A stretch of DNA of 64,000 nt from Bacillota bacterium (GCA_013178045.1 JABLXP010000002.1:1-64000), one strand, 5' to 3'. Counted from the first letter of the stretch, positions 18,252 through 27,569 are shown. Numbers and translations: made by a program. Notes: generated by a model from the sequence alone, not told the origin.

Positions 18252-18665
18252 TTGGCGGTGAGAAACGCTCTTTTTCTGATTTTCAGCAGTCAACAGGGGC
18301 TGATTTTACTCGAGATTCTGGCCGCCTTACTGCTGATCGCCATCAGTTTCACCATGGTGTTAGGGTTGTTCGGTCCGATGTGGCGCAGCTATACCAGCGC
18401 GAAAAACATTACGGTAGCGACTAATGTTGCCCAGGGTATTGTTGATGGGTTAAAGCATAATCCTAATCGCCTGATTCCTGGCGTGTATGATTCGGTGGCG
18501 GAATTAAACCTGCCGGTGGTGGTTCCCGTCGGTTTTTCCGTCGAGGTGGAGATTTCTCCGAAGGCTGATGAACCTGGACTTTTTAAAGTGATCGTGACTG
18601 TTACCTGGCAAGAAAAAGAACGACCGCGGCAGGTGACGGTGATGAACTATCTGGCTCGACCATGA
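18252..18665 (+). CDS. Set 2 minor pseudopilin, GspI/PilV-like
   Basis: A 137-aa protein with a prepilin-type N-terminus QQG|LILLEILAALLLIAISF; the usual Phe after the cleavage glycine is Leu here. The remainder has the size and beta-rich pattern of GspI/PilV minor pseudopilins. TTG 18252 is chosen because AAAGGAGG (18238-18245) lies 6 nt upstream; an upstream ATG at 18219 has only a weak site. It overlaps the next gene by 4 nt. Confidence 0.75.
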   Translation: MAVRNALFLIFSSQQGLILLEILAALLLIAISFTMVLGLFGPMWRSYTSAKNITVATNVAQGIVDGLKHNPNRLIPGVYDSVAELNLPVVVPVGFSVEVEISPKADEPGLFKVIVTVTWQEKERPRQVTVMNYLARP

Positions 18666-19156
18666 GGCGGATTAAATATAAGCAGTGGCATCAGTACGGT
18701 TACACCTTGCTTGAGGTTCTCGCCACGTTGAGTATTATCGTTATACTCTCCACGGGTATCGCGGGTCTATTTAGCAGTGTCGCCCGTACCTGGTGGACCG
18801 GCGCCAGTCAGGCCGAGGCGCAGTATGCGGCGCGTCTGGCCGTGGAACGATTGAGCAGCGAAATTCGGGCGGCCACAAAACTGGTGCTGGTTGAGAGTAA
18901 TCGGTTGGTGTTAATTAACCCAGATGGAAATAAGATTGAGTTTATCTTGACCAACCACACCCTGTACCGCCGCTTTTATCGGCGAGAAAGTTCTCCTTAT
19001 CCGGAGACCGCTCACCCGGTGACGGAATCGGTGGAAGAACTCAAATTTCAGCTGATTGACGGGGGGCTGGTGCAGATCCAGGTAACCGTGAAGGTTGGGC
19101 CATGGGAAAACAGGCTATCAACACAGACAATGGTGCGCGCTCAAGCCGTGCCTTGA
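18662..19156 (+). CDS. Set 2 minor pseudopilin, GspJ/PilW-like
   Basis: A 164-aa prepilin-like protein with G|YTLLEVLATLSIIVILSTGIAGLF at residues 12-36. After the helix it has AARLAVERLSSEIRAAT, a pattern typical of GspJ/PilW minor pseudopilins, and a beta-rich C-terminal domain. Its start overlaps the preceding stop. With the GspG-, GspI- and PilX-like neighbours it makes a full tip-complex set. Confidence 0.8.
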   Translation: MRRIKYKQWHQYGYTLLEVLATLSIIVILSTGIAGLFSSVARTWWTGASQAEAQYAARLAVERLSSEIRAATKLVLVESNRLVLINPDGNKIEFILTNHTLYRRFYRRESSPYPETAHPVTESVEELKFQLIDGGLVQIQVTVKVGPWENRLSTQTMVRAQAVP

Positions 19157-19185
19157 GAAAGAGTCAAAGGTGTGAGGGCAACTTG

Positions 19186-20277
19186 ATGGGGAACTTGAGC
19201 GGTAGGGTGGTAACCAGTGAAGGTGGATACGTTTTGGTTATAGCCCTTTTTGTTTTATCGCTGGTGTTTATCGTCGGATCGACGCTGCTATTTATCGCGC
19301 AGATGGAGGAAAGGATTGCCATAAATTACCAAAATCAGACCGTCTGTCTATACCTGGCGGAAGCCGGTTTAGAGCGGGTGCGACTGGCGATTAATCAGCA
19401 ACCCTCCCTGCTTAATGCCGACAACGCCAGCCAGACGCCCGATTACACCTGGAATGAATCAGTGAGCGCCGGCGACTGGCTGGGACAAACGGAAGCGAAA
19501 GTGTTTTTCCCCAATAACCGGGGATTGATCGAGGTGATCGCGACTGGACGGTGTTCCCCAGGAATAAGGACGATCAAGGCGGAGATTCGTCCTCCCTTTG
19601 ATTTTGCGGCTTTTGCCCGGGATAACTGGGTGGTGGACAGTCATACTCCAACGTCGATCACGATTAATGGCCACCTCCATGCCCCTTGTCCTTTAAGTTC
19701 ACAGCTGCCGGAACTAATCACCATTAACTCCGGGATGGTGCGGTCGGGGTACTATTTTCCGGAACTGCGTTTGGATGATTTACGGCTGATGGCCCAGGTC
19801 AACGCTGACCTTTCCTGGGTCTATATTCCCGGTTCGGTTATGCTCAACGGGCGTGAACTGAGGCCAGGACACCATGTCTTTGTCGAAGGGAGTGCCGACG
19901 TGTCGGGTTTCCTTCCCGCCGGGGTCGTGATCGTGGCGACTGGTGGTCTCAATCTGACCGTAGAAAATGGCGGACCGGCCGGTCTGGTGGCCGGCGGAGA
20001 AACCCGGTTAAGTTGTCCTCCTGGTGGTCAGGTCAGCCTGGAGGCACTGCTGTATTCGTTAACGGAAGTTCACCTGGAGGCCCCGGAGGGAGCGGTGATT
20101 GAGATCAATGGAGCAGTGGTGGCCCCAAACCTGGAATTGACAACGCGAACTTCGGATACGGGTATCGGGGCGATAAAGCTTAATTTCGCATCTGCCGTGC
20201 TGCCACCGGTCGGTGAAGTCGTCAAATTCACCAACTACGGTGGTACGGTAGCGTCCTGGAGAGAAACCGTACAGTAA
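19186..20277 (+). CDS. PilX-like protein with beta-rich C-terminal domain
   Basis: A 363-aa protein. The N-terminal part GGYVLVIALFVLSLVFIVGSTLLFIAQMEE followed by YLAEAGLERVR matches PilX/PulK-type minor pilins that lack the strict FTLxE motif. Residues from about 150 onward are Gly/Val/Leu-rich with repeating short strands (SITINGHL, VFVEGSADVSG, GLVAGGETRL, VIEINGAVVAPNL), which looks like a beta-helix. Such a domain on a minor pilin could act as an adhesin. ATG 19186 is used; the in-frame ATG at 19102 lies inside the preceding gene. Confidence 0.65.
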   Translation: MGNLSGRVVTSEGGYVLVIALFVLSLVFIVGSTLLFIAQMEERIAINYQNQTVCLYLAEAGLERVRLAINQQPSLLNADNASQTPDYTWNESVSAGDWLGQTEAKVFFPNNRGLIEVIATGRCSPGIRTIKAEIRPPFDFAAFARDNWVVDSHTPTSITINGHLHAPCPLSSQLPELITINSGMVRSGYYFPELRLDDLRLMAQVNADLSWVYIPGSVMLNGRELRPGHHVFVEGSADVSGFLPAGVVIVATGGLNLTVENGGPAGLVAGGETRLSCPPGGQVSLEALLYSLTEVHLEAPEGAVIEINGAVVAPNLELTTRTSDTGIGAIKLNFASAVLPPVGEVVKFTNYGGTVASWRETVQ

Positions 20278-20293
20278 ATGTGAGGTGGATACT

Positions 20294-21250
20294 ATGAAGT
20301 GGTGGGGCAAGAAATATCGGGTAGGGCTTGATCTTGGTAGCTGCCAGATCAAGCTGGTGCAATTAAGGCGAGAGAAAAGAGGCTGGACGGTTGATTTGTA
20401 CGGAATAAGACCTACACCAGCCGGAGCGATTAGCGGAGGAGTTATCCAACAAGTGTCGGTAATGGCGGCAGCGATTCGGGAAATGGTTAATAAACTCGGT
20501 GTGACAGAACGCCGGGTAGTGGTAGCCATTCCTGGACAGCAGATCTTGCTCCGGCATCCAATTCTCCCGCCAATGTCGAGACGAGAAACTCGCCGCGCTC
20601 TCAAACACTACGCAGAAGTCAATCTACCGATTCCTCTGGCCGAAGCGGTAATCGATTTTACTTATCTTGGTCATGTGCAAAATGAAACTGGAGCTAAAGA
20701 TGAGTTTCTCCTGGTGGCCACCAGACGGCCGGTCCTGGATAGTCTGGTGCAAAGCATAACCGCAGCCGAACTGATGGCGGAGGCTGTAGAGGTTGAGCCT
20801 CTGGCTTTATACCGGGTTTTTAGGCAATGCCAACCAGACCCGAACACGGGCTTGACCTTGCTTAATCTAGGAGCGAGCGGCACTCAGGTCAGTTTTTTTA
20901 CCGGTGACCGCTGGCGGTTTCACCGCAACCTGCCGTGGGGAACTAAGGAACTGGTAAATAGCGCACCCGGTCATGAAAAGATAAATGTTACGATGGTGGC
21001 CGAAGTTGCCCGGTCCTGGGAGTTCTGTCAGGGACTGCTGACCAGCACCCCTGTTCCACCGCTGGTGTTGATTGGGGGAGGCACCAGGTTGCCGGCTATC
21101 CGTCTAATTTTGGCTAATAACTTTACCGTGGTCGAGGATGGGCCGGAAGTACCAGGAGTCAATTTTCCTGAGGAAATTGGTGAATCGCGCTCTTCCTGGT
21201 TAGCCACTTATGGAGTAGCGCTGGGGCTGGCCTTGAGGGGTGTGAGTTGA
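20294..21250 (+). CDS. pilM: Second PilM-like actin-fold protein (set 2)
   Basis: A 318-aa paralogue of the PilM at 12.4 kb, shorter by about 48 residues. It keeps the phosphate loop VGLDLGSCQIKLVQLRR, the RRALKHYAEVNLPIPLAEAVIDF segment and the nucleotide-site LIGGGTRLPAIR. In set 1 the corresponding gene precedes the pilins; here it follows them. ATG 20294 lies 6-8 nt after GAGGTGG. It ends one base before the next start. Confidence 0.88.
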   Translation: MKWWGKKYRVGLDLGSCQIKLVQLRREKRGWTVDLYGIRPTPAGAISGGVIQQVSVMAAAIREMVNKLGVTERRVVVAIPGQQILLRHPILPPMSRRETRRALKHYAEVNLPIPLAEAVIDFTYLGHVQNETGAKDEFLLVATRRPVLDSLVQSITAAELMAEAVEVEPLALYRVFRQCQPDPNTGLTLLNLGASGTQVSFFTGDRWRFHRNLPWGTKELVNSAPGHEKINVTMVAEVARSWEFCQGLLTSTPVPPLVLIGGGTRLPAIRLILANNFTVVEDGPEVPGVNFPEEIGESRSSWLATYGVALGLALRGVS

Positions 21251-21805
21251 GTGGCGGAGATTAATTTTCTGAAGGCAGCACGCCTGGAAACTGAACAGCA
21301 GCTCTGGTGGTTAAGTAGAAGGCTTTGGTTAATTATGGTGGCGGGCTTATTGATCTTATTAATCCTGATTGGTGGGCGTCAGATATTATTGTTCCACCGG
21401 TTGAAAATTGAACGCGCTGCCTGGCAGGCGAGAGTGGCATCGGTTGAGGGTTTGCTGGAGGAAGTAAATGCCCTCGAAAGTTTAATGGTCGAAACCTCAG
21501 TTAAGCAGGCCAGGATAAGTCAGCTTGCCCTGGAGCCAGGTATTCAGGTTAATGTTCTCCGCCAATTAGGTTCGGGTATACCGTCACCGGTAACCATCCA
21601 GCAAATCCATGGTTCAACCCGCGGCTTGACGGTCCAGGGCTACTGTGATGCTTACCGTTCCCTTGAACAGTTAGTCCAAAGCCTGAAGGTACGGGGGGTT
21701 TTCTCATCGGTTGAATTAATCACTGCCCGTCGCACTGCAGAAGGTCGCCTACAATTTGAGCTCTGGTGCGGCTTAGCTGGCGAAGGGAAGGGGAAAAATG
21801 AGTAA
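21251..21805 (+). CDS. pilN: PilN-like protein (set 2)
   Basis: A 184-aa protein with the short PilM-binding style N-terminus AEINFLKAARLETEQ, one membrane helix (LWLIMVAGLLILLILIGGRQILLF), then a periplasmic helix and ferredoxin-like domain (TIQQIHGSTRGLTVQGYCDAYRSLEQLVQSL). Sequence similarity to set 1 PilN is weak but the fold pattern and the position between PilM and PilO are the same. Start GTG 21251 directly follows the preceding stop; the last 8 nt overlap the next gene. Confidence 0.8.
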   Translation: MAEINFLKAARLETEQQLWWLSRRLWLIMVAGLLILLILIGGRQILLFHRLKIERAAWQARVASVEGLLEEVNALESLMVETSVKQARISQLALEPGIQVNVLRQLGSGIPSPVTIQQIHGSTRGLTVQGYCDAYRSLEQLVQSLKVRGVFSSVELITARRTAEGRLQFELWCGLAGEGKGKNE

Positions 21806-22334
21806 ACCGGGATGCGTGGTCGCGGCGGTGATGGCTATTTTCGTCAGCGGTAGTTTCTGGTGGCTGCAGGATGCGTCGCGCCGGCTGCAGGGAGAACTCC
21901 AGGCGCTGCAATTTGCTTACGAGAAAGTCCAGCCATATCGACTGGATGGGACCAGACTGGCGCGAGAGCATAATCAGTTAATGGGAGAGCGGACGAAACT
22001 GGCGCAGCGGTTACCAGCCCAACCCCAGGTCAGTACGTTTTGCTGCGAACTGGAAACGGTAGCTCAGCAAACCGGGGTTGTTCTGCGAGAGGTCAAAGCC
22101 GAAAAGGCAACCGCGAGTGATGAGGCGGGGCGCGTTCCCCTGCGGGTGGGCTTCAGCGGGACGTTTCCCCAGTGTGTGCAGTGGTTGGATGGAGTGGCCA
22201 AGCTGAACCGTTTGAGCCGATTGGACGAAATTGACCTGAGTCTGGAGCTTGACGGCGAGCAAGTGCGTGGCGAGGCGAAGCTGATCATTTTTATGGAGGC
22301 GCGGCATACATCCCAGGAAAAAAGTAGACAATAA
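21798..22334 (+). CDS. pilO: PilO-like protein (set 2)
   Basis: A 178-aa protein with an N-terminal membrane segment (VVAAVMAIFVSGSFWWL), a coiled coil (residues 28-75) and a PilO-type domain with VGFSGTFPQCVQWLDGVAKLNRL, equivalent to the GTYSQIVGFL region of set 1 PilO. It closes the second pilM-pilN-pilO block. No strong terminator was found in the 150 nt after it. Confidence 0.8.
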   Translation: MSKPGCVVAAVMAIFVSGSFWWLQDASRRLQGELQALQFAYEKVQPYRLDGTRLAREHNQLMGERTKLAQRLPAQPQVSTFCCELETVAQQTGVVLREVKAEKATASDEAGRVPLRVGFSGTFPQCVQWLDGVAKLNRLSRLDEIDLSLELDGEQVRGEAKLIIFMEARHTSQEKSRQ

Positions 22335-22478
22335 AATATTAGTAGGCTAATATATATATCGGTATTATTTGGTATGGAAAAACCTGATTAAAGAAAGCAC
22401 ATGCTGGAAGTCTTTTTTGTCGTCTTGGAAACTATGCTTAAACGCTTACTGTGGATAAGTTTCCTGGACGAAGGGATT

Positions 22479-22500
22479 ATTAAGGGGTGTGCCCCTTAAT
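22479..22500. promoter_or_regulatory. Perfect 9-bp inverted repeat upstream of tldD
   Basis: ATTAAGGGG (22479-22487) and CCCCTTAAT (22492-22500) flank a 4-nt loop. No T-run follows, so it is not an ordinary terminator; it could be an operator or an RNA hairpin in the tldD leader. If tldD starts at TTG 22559, this element is fully upstream of the gene. Confidence 0.45.
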
Positions 22501-22558
22501 GTTAATGTCGAACAAGAAAATTGACCACCCAAAATATGCCGGTAGGAGTGAAGTATGG

Positions 22559-23944
22559 TTGATCGCCAAAGATGACCTGCAGGAAGTTTTGACCATTGCC
22601 TTAGCCAATGGCGGCGATTTCGCCGATATTTTTGTCGAGCGCAAACGGACAACTGCTATCTTCTGTGAAGACAACAAGATTGAACGGGTGAATACCGGGT
22701 TGGATATCGGCGCAGGTATTCGTGTCTTGTCCGGGGAGAACACGGCTTATGCCTATACCAACAACCTCACCAGGGAAGACTTAAGCAATGCCGCCCGGAT
22801 TGCCAGCCACGCGGCCACGGGTGAAAAGAAGGAAGTGAAGCTGGACCTGCGGAAGGCCAGGGTGGTTCCGCCGTTTGAGATCAAACAGCGGCCGGATGAA
22901 GTCATGATCGAAAAAAAAGTTGAACTGGTAGCCGAGGCGAACCGCGTGGCCCGGATGGTCGATGGCCGGATTAAACAGGTTGGCGTGTCCTATGGCGATG
23001 TCATTCAAGAGGTGGTGATCGCCAACAGTGAGGGCACGTATGTCGAGGATGAACGGATCCGCACGCGGTTTGTGGTCAATGCCGTGGCGGTCGAAGGAAC
23101 ATCTATCCAAACGGGTTACGAGGCCCTGGGCGGTCACATTGGGTTTGAGTTGTTTGACCATGACGCGACCCTTACTCTGGCGGAGACAGCTGCGAAGCGA
23201 GCGGTGATGCTGTTGTCGGCGAAACCGGCGCCAGCGGGGAAAATGGCTGTGGTTATGGCCGGCGAGGCCGGCGGGACCATGGTTCATGAGGCCTGCGGCC
23301 ATGGCTTAGAGGCTGACCACATCCAAAAACAGTTATCGGTTTACGCCGGCAAATTGGGACAACCGGTGGCGGCTGATGTGGTCACGGTAATCGATGACGC
23401 TACTTTGCCTGGCCAATATGGTTCGTTACGCTTTGACGACGAAGGCACACCCGGTCAGAAAACAGTTTTGATCGACCGGGGGATTCTCAAGGACTTTATG
23501 TACGATCTGCTGACCTCAAGGAAAGAACAGCGCGAATCGACTGGCAACGGGCGGCGGGAATCATTTCACGATAAGCCGATTCCGCGCATGACCAACACCC
23601 TGATCGCGCCGGGTAAAACTGACCCGGAGAAGATCATCAAAGAAACGCAGAACGGGTTGCTGGTCAAAAAGATGGGTGGCGGCCAGGTCAACACCGTTAA
23701 CGGAGACTTTGTCTTCGATGTGGCTGAGGGCTACCTTATTCAGGACGGCCAGATCGGAGCACCCGTCCGTGGGGCCACTCTCACCGGAAACGGCCCGGAG
23801 GTCTTACAAATTATCGATATGGTTGGCCAGGACCTGGGATTTACGATTGGGACGTGTGGCAAGGATGGTCAGGGGGTGCCAGTTTCAGACGCGCAGCCAA
23901 CGATTCGGATTCCTGAACTGATCGTTGGCGGGATTCTGGACTAG
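22559..23944 (+). CDS. tldD: Metalloprotease TldD
   Basis: TldD pairs with TldE/PmbA in a heterodimeric metalloprotease that degrades unfolded or modified peptides. The 461-aa product has the metal site HEACGHGLEADH near residue 243 and the conserved DDEGTPGQKT and TGNGRRESF segments. TTG 22559 is preferred because TAGGAGTG (22542-22549) sits 9 nt upstream and the N-terminus then matches family length; the longer frame to 22487 runs through the inverted repeat. The partner gene follows after 12 nt. Confidence 0.88.
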   Translation: MIAKDDLQEVLTIALANGGDFADIFVERKRTTAIFCEDNKIERVNTGLDIGAGIRVLSGENTAYAYTNNLTREDLSNAARIASHAATGEKKEVKLDLRKARVVPPFEIKQRPDEVMIEKKVELVAEANRVARMVDGRIKQVGVSYGDVIQEVVIANSEGTYVEDERIRTRFVVNAVAVEGTSIQTGYEALGGHIGFELFDHDATLTLAETAAKRAVMLLSAKPAPAGKMAVVMAGEAGGTMVHEACGHGLEADHIQKQLSVYAGKLGQPVAADVVTVIDDATLPGQYGSLRFDDEGTPGQKTVLIDRGILKDFMYDLLTSRKEQRESTGNGRRESFHDKPIPRMTNTLIAPGKTDPEKIIKETQNGLLVKKMGGGQVNTVNGDFVFDVAEGYLIQDGQIGAPVRGATLTGNGPEVLQIIDMVGQDLGFTIGTCGKDGQGVPVSDAQPTIRIPELIVGGILD

Positions 23945-23956
23945 GGAGTGAAGATA

Positions 23957-25303
23957 ATGGACGGGCAGCAGTTTCAGATTATTGCCCAACAAGTGATCGA
24001 GAAGGCCCAGCAACGCGGGGCCTCAATGTCGGAAGCCTTTTTGGCCAGTTCTAAAGAACTGTTGATCGAAGTCAGCAACCAGGTGGTTGAAACTTTGAAA
24101 ATGGCGGAAGAGCGCGGTCTAGGTGTGCGGATTTTCAAAGATGGGCGCATGGGATTTGCTTATACAGCCGACTTGAATCCCGCGCAGATTGACCAGATCA
24201 TTGACGAAGCCCTGGCCAATTCACGCCAATCCACAGTCGATGACGGCAATGTTCTGCCCAAACCGGCGCCAAAATATCCGGCCCTTGACCTCTATGACCC
24301 GCAGATCAATTCGGTTCCAGTTGAGCACAAGATCGAGCTCACCAGACAGATCGAAAGGATTGGCCGGCAGTATGACCCCCGGGTCAAGATCACGGAAAAA
24401 GCCGGTTACGAAGACAGTGAATATTACGTTACCATCGTCAATTCTTACGGTCTGAACGTGTCCTACCGGGGCGCCTACTGCGGCGCATATTTGATGGTGG
24501 TGGCCGAGGAAAACGGGGATAACCAGACCGGCTTTGGGATGCAGTACCGGCGCAAGTTTCGGGACCTGAACGCCACGCAAATCGGCCAGGAGGCGGCTGA
24601 AAAAGCGGTGCGTATGCTGGGGGCCAAAAAGATCAACACGCAGAAGGTGCCGGTGGTTTTCGATCCGTACGTGGCAACCAACTTCCTGGGGATTTTAGCC
24701 CCGGCTTTGAGCGCTGAGGCTGTGCAAAAAGGCAAATCGTTGTTTGCGGGCAAGGTTAATCAATTGGTTGGTTCAGACAAAATTACCCTGATTGACGATG
24801 GCATGCTGCCTGATGGGATTGCCTCATCGCCTTTCGACGGCGAAGGCGTGCCAACGGCGCGCACTGTTTTAATTGAACGGGGACAGTTGAAGGGTTTTTT
24901 GCACAATACCTACACAGCGGCGAAAGACGGAGTAGTCTCGACGGGTAACGGGATGCGTAGCTCGTATAAGGGCACCCCGGAGATCGGGACGACTAACTTC
25001 TATATCCTTCCTGGTGAGCTTTCGGTAGAAGAACTGCTCAAGGACATCGCCAGCGGTCTGTACGTCACCGAAGTGATGGGGATGCACACCGCCAATCCGA
25101 TCTCGGGTGATTTCTCGGTGGGAGCGGCCGGCCTGTGGATCGAGAATGGGCAACTGGCTTACCCGGTACGGGGAGTGGCTATTGCGGGTAATATCCTGGA
25201 CCTCCTGGCGTCTATCGACGCCGTCGCCAGCGACCTGACGTTTTTCGGCGGTCGGGGCGCCCCAACATGCCGGGTGGCGAAAATGACGGTCAGTGGGTCG
25301 TAG
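23957..25303 (+). CDS. pmbA: Metalloprotease partner TldE / PmbA
   Basis: A 448-aa U62-family protein that lacks the HExxxH zinc site of its partner, as expected for TldE. Shared segments are GVRIFKDGRMGFAYTADL, DDGMLPDGIASSPFDGEGVPTARTVL and TGNGMRSSYKGTPEIG. Together with TldD it forms the active chamber. ATG 23957 follows GGGAGTGA. The pair sits downstream of pilus set 2 but has no known connection to pili. Confidence 0.9.
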   Translation: MDGQQFQIIAQQVIEKAQQRGASMSEAFLASSKELLIEVSNQVVETLKMAEERGLGVRIFKDGRMGFAYTADLNPAQIDQIIDEALANSRQSTVDDGNVLPKPAPKYPALDLYDPQINSVPVEHKIELTRQIERIGRQYDPRVKITEKAGYEDSEYYVTIVNSYGLNVSYRGAYCGAYLMVVAEENGDNQTGFGMQYRRKFRDLNATQIGQEAAEKAVRMLGAKKINTQKVPVVFDPYVATNFLGILAPALSAEAVQKGKSLFAGKVNQLVGSDKITLIDDGMLPDGIASSPFDGEGVPTARTVLIERGQLKGFLHNTYTAAKDGVVSTGNGMRSSYKGTPEIGTTNFYILPGELSVEELLKDIASGLYVTEVMGMHTANPISGDFSVGAAGLWIENGQLAYPVRGVAIAGNILDLLASIDAVASDLTFFGGRGAPTCRVAKMTVSGS

Positions 25304-25314
25304 AGCACACCCCG

Positions 25315-25344
25315 CTGACAAAATTGGCCAGACTATGGTAGAAT
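25315..25344 (+). promoter_or_regulatory. Candidate sigma-A promoter for aroQ
   Basis: CTGACA (25315-25320), an 18-nt spacer and TAGAAT (25339-25344) lie about 20 nt before the aroQ start. One mismatch from consensus at each box. No other promoter-like pair is visible in the short gap. Confidence 0.45.
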
Positions 25345-25363
25345 ACATTTTGAGGTGACTGAT

Positions 25364-25834
25364 GTGCCGAGGGTTCTGGTAATACATGGCCCCAACCTTA
25401 ATCTGCTGGGGACCCGCGAAACCCATGTTTATGGTCAAATCACTTTGGCTGAGCTTAATCAGGTTCTAGTCAAGGTGGCCAAAAAGCATGGGCTTGAGCT
25501 GGAGATATTTCAGTCAAATCACGAGGGCGAATTGATCGATACCATTCATGCCGCCCGTGGGCGAATTGACCTGATCATCATCAACCCTGGGGCGCTGACG
25601 CACTACAGCCTGGCCCTGCGCGACGCGCTAAGCGCCGTCAGTCTACCGGCGATTGAGGTGCATTTGTCTAACATTTACGCCCGGGAGGAGTTCCGGCACC
25701 GTTCGGTCATTGCCCCGGTGGTTTTGGGTCAGATCAGCGGTTTGGGCCAGTTGAGTTACGAACTGGCTTTGGTGGCAGCAGCGAAATATTTAGAACGCAC
25801 CGCGGGAGGTGAGCCGCCTGTCGACGACCCATAA
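25364..25834 (+). CDS. aroQ: Type II 3-dehydroquinate dehydratase
   Basis: AroQ dehydrates 3-dehydroquinate to 3-dehydroshikimate. The 156-aa protein has the type II signature IHGPNLNLLGTRE, with the catalytic Tyr in the following HVYGQITL loop, NPGALTHYSLALRDAL and the EVHLSN motif. GTG 25364 follows GAGGTGA. It supplies the step missing from the aro group at 1.4-6.4 kb. It overlaps the next gene by 26 nt, forming an aroQ-peptidase-efp order widely seen in Firmicutes. Confidence 0.95.
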   Translation: MPRVLVIHGPNLNLLGTRETHVYGQITLAELNQVLVKVAKKHGLELEIFQSNHEGELIDTIHAARGRIDLIIINPGALTHYSLALRDALSAVSLPAIEVHLSNIYAREEFRHRSVIAPVVLGQISGLGQLSYELALVAAAKYLERTAGGEPPVDDP

Positions 25835-26894
25835 CCGACTGACACGGTTGCGTGAACTGCTGCAGCCGGCGGCTTTGGATGCCCTGCTGGTGATGCGGCC
25901 GGAAAACAGGGTGTATCTCAGCGGTTTTACCGGCTCGGATGGGGCCCTGCTGGTGACCAGCGATAAGGCGTTTGTCATCACTGATTTTCGCTACACCGAG
26001 CAGGCCCAGCTGGAGACGGAAGGCTGGCTGGTTATCCAGCACAATGGTCCGCTCGTAGAGATCATCGCGGCTCTGGCCGCGGAAGAAAAAATTGAACAAC
26101 TCGGGTTTGAACCCGATTATGTTACATATCAGCAGTATACCGAGTATACGGAGAGGATGAGGGGCGTCCAACTCCGGGCCAGCGCGGGTCTGGTAGAAAG
26201 GCTCCGCTTAGTCAAGGAACCAATGGAAATTGACCTGATCCGGGCGGCGGCCAATCTGGCTGACCGTGCCTTCACCCGAATCCTCTCGTTAGTCAAGCCC
26301 GGGGTACGGGAACTGGATCTGGCGGTAGAACTGGAATACCTGATGCGCCGGGAGGGGGCCGCGGGGATGGCTTTTGAAACAATTGTGGCATCGGGTCCGC
26401 GCTCTTCACTACCGCACGGAACCGCAACCAATCGCCAGCTTAATGCCGGTGATTTCGTGACGTTTGATTTTGGTGCGGTATACCGTGGATACTGTTCAGA
26501 CTGTACCCGGACGGTAGTGGTTGGTGAGCCGAGTCGCAAGCAGCGCGAAATCTACGCCATCGTGCGTGAGGCGCAGGCAGCCGGGGTAAGGGCAATCCGG
26601 CCGGGCGTACGGGCGAACGAAGTTGACCGGGTGGCCCGGGCGATTATCGAAGACCACGGTTATGGACAGTATTTTGGCCACTCGCTGGGGCACGGCGTGG
26701 GCAAAGTTGTGCACGAAGAACCGCGTCTGGCGGCCAAAGATGAGACAGTCCTGGCGTCAGGCATGGTGTTAACCGTTGAGCCAGGGATTTACTTGCCTGG
26801 GTGGGGCGGGGTACGAATCGAGGACCTGGTGGTGGTTCGCGAGCAGGGAGCCGAGGTCATCACCCAGTTGACTAAAGAACTCATCATGGTTTAA
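25809..26894 (+). CDS. Xaa-Pro dipeptidase/aminopeptidase (M24)
   Basis: A 361-aa M24 'pita-bread' metallopeptidase that removes residues N-terminal to proline. The creatinase-like N-domain occupies residues 1-130. The catalytic domain shows the metal ligands in [17 protein letters not shown], the [15 protein letters not shown] box, [18 protein letters not shown] and the final Glu. GTG 25809 begins inside aroQ. Its position before efp is typical for the pepP/ypdF-like gene of Firmicutes; the exact specificity cannot be told. Confidence 0.9.
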   Translation: MSRLSTTHNRLTRLRELLQPAALDALLVMRPENRVYLSGFTGSDGALLVTSDKAFVITDFRYTEQAQLETEGWLVIQHNGPLVEIIAALAAEEKIEQLGFEPDYVTYQQYTEYTERMRGVQLRASAGLVERLRLVKEPMEIDLIRAAANLADRAFTRILSLVKPGVRELDLAVELEYLMRREGAAGMAFETIVASGPRSSLPHGTATNRQLNAGDFVTFDFGAVYRGYCSDCTRTVVVGEPSRKQREIYAIVREAQAAGVRAIRPGVRANEVDRVARAIIEDHGYGQYFGHSLGHGVGKVVHEEPRLAAKDETVLASGMVLTVEPGIYLPGWGGVRIEDLVVVREQGAEVITQLTKELIMV

Positions 26895-26920
26895 ACGTTG
26901 AGGGGGGGCAAAAAGAACAA

Positions 26921-27478
26921 ATGATTTCAACCAACGATTTTCGCACCGGTCTAACCATTGAACTTGAGGGAGAGGTCTGGGTGGTCACGGACTTCCAGCA
27001 CGTGAAACCAGGCAAAGGAGCGGCTTTTGTTCGCTCTAAGTTGAAGAACGTCAAAACCGGCGCTGTCGTGGAAAAAACCTTCCGCGCGGGTGAAAAACTC
27101 CCGCGGGCCCGCCTGGATCGGCGAGAGATGCAGTACCTCTACAATGACGGCGAAAACTACGTCTTTATGGACAACGAGAACTATGAACAGATCACCATGG
27201 ATAAGAAGCAGCTGGAGGACGCTATCAAGTACCTTAAAGAGAACATGACCCTGTACGTCCTGTTTTTCCAGGGGACAATTATCGGGGTTGAGCTGCCCAA
27301 CTTTGTTGAGCTGGAAGTGGTAGAGACGGAGCCGGGAATTAAGGGTGATACGGCTTCGGGGGGCTCGAAACCAGCGGTCCTAGAAACTGGCGCGGTGGTC
27401 CAGGTGCCCTTCTTTATCAACGTCGGCGACAAGCTGCGGATTGATACCCGTACTGGACTGTACATCGAACGGGCGTAA
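26921..27478 (+). CDS. efp: Elongation factor P
   Basis: EF-P rescues ribosomes stalled at polyproline. The 185-aa protein has the three beta-barrel domains. Its loop tip is PGKG with Lys32 in [10 protein letters not shown], the lysine position modified by 5-aminopentanol in Bacillus; an E. coli-type beta-lysyl system is not implied. The C-terminal signature [15 protein letters not shown] is intact. Start ATG 26921 lies after GAGGGGGG. SpoIIIA and Mrp proteins in this window contain few polyproline runs, so no specific client is suggested. Confidence 0.96.
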   Translation: MISTNDFRTGLTIELEGEVWVVTDFQHVKPGKGAAFVRSKLKNVKTGAVVEKTFRAGEKLPRARLDRREMQYLYNDGENYVFMDNENYEQITMDKKQLEDAIKYLKENMTLYVLFFQGTIIGVELPNFVELEVVETEPGIKGDTASGGSKPAVLETGAVVQVPFFINVGDKLRIDTRTGLYIERA

Positions 27479-27497
27479 TTTTTCTGTGTTTAATTCT

Positions 27498-27561
27498 CCT
27501 TTGGTAGAGGCATAATAATTTTAGCTACATTGCTGCCTGACGAAAGTACTACCAAAGGGGG
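27498..27561 (+). promoter_or_regulatory. Long inverted repeat covering a ribosome site
   Basis: Perfect 10-bp arms CCTTTGGTAG (27498-27507) and CTACCAAAGG (27549-27558) are 41 nt apart. The downstream arm contains most of AAAGGGGG, the ribosome site of the gene starting at GTG 27570. In RNA the pairing would mask that site. Whether anything opens it is unknown. Confidence 0.5.
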
Positions 27562-27569
27562 TTTAAATT

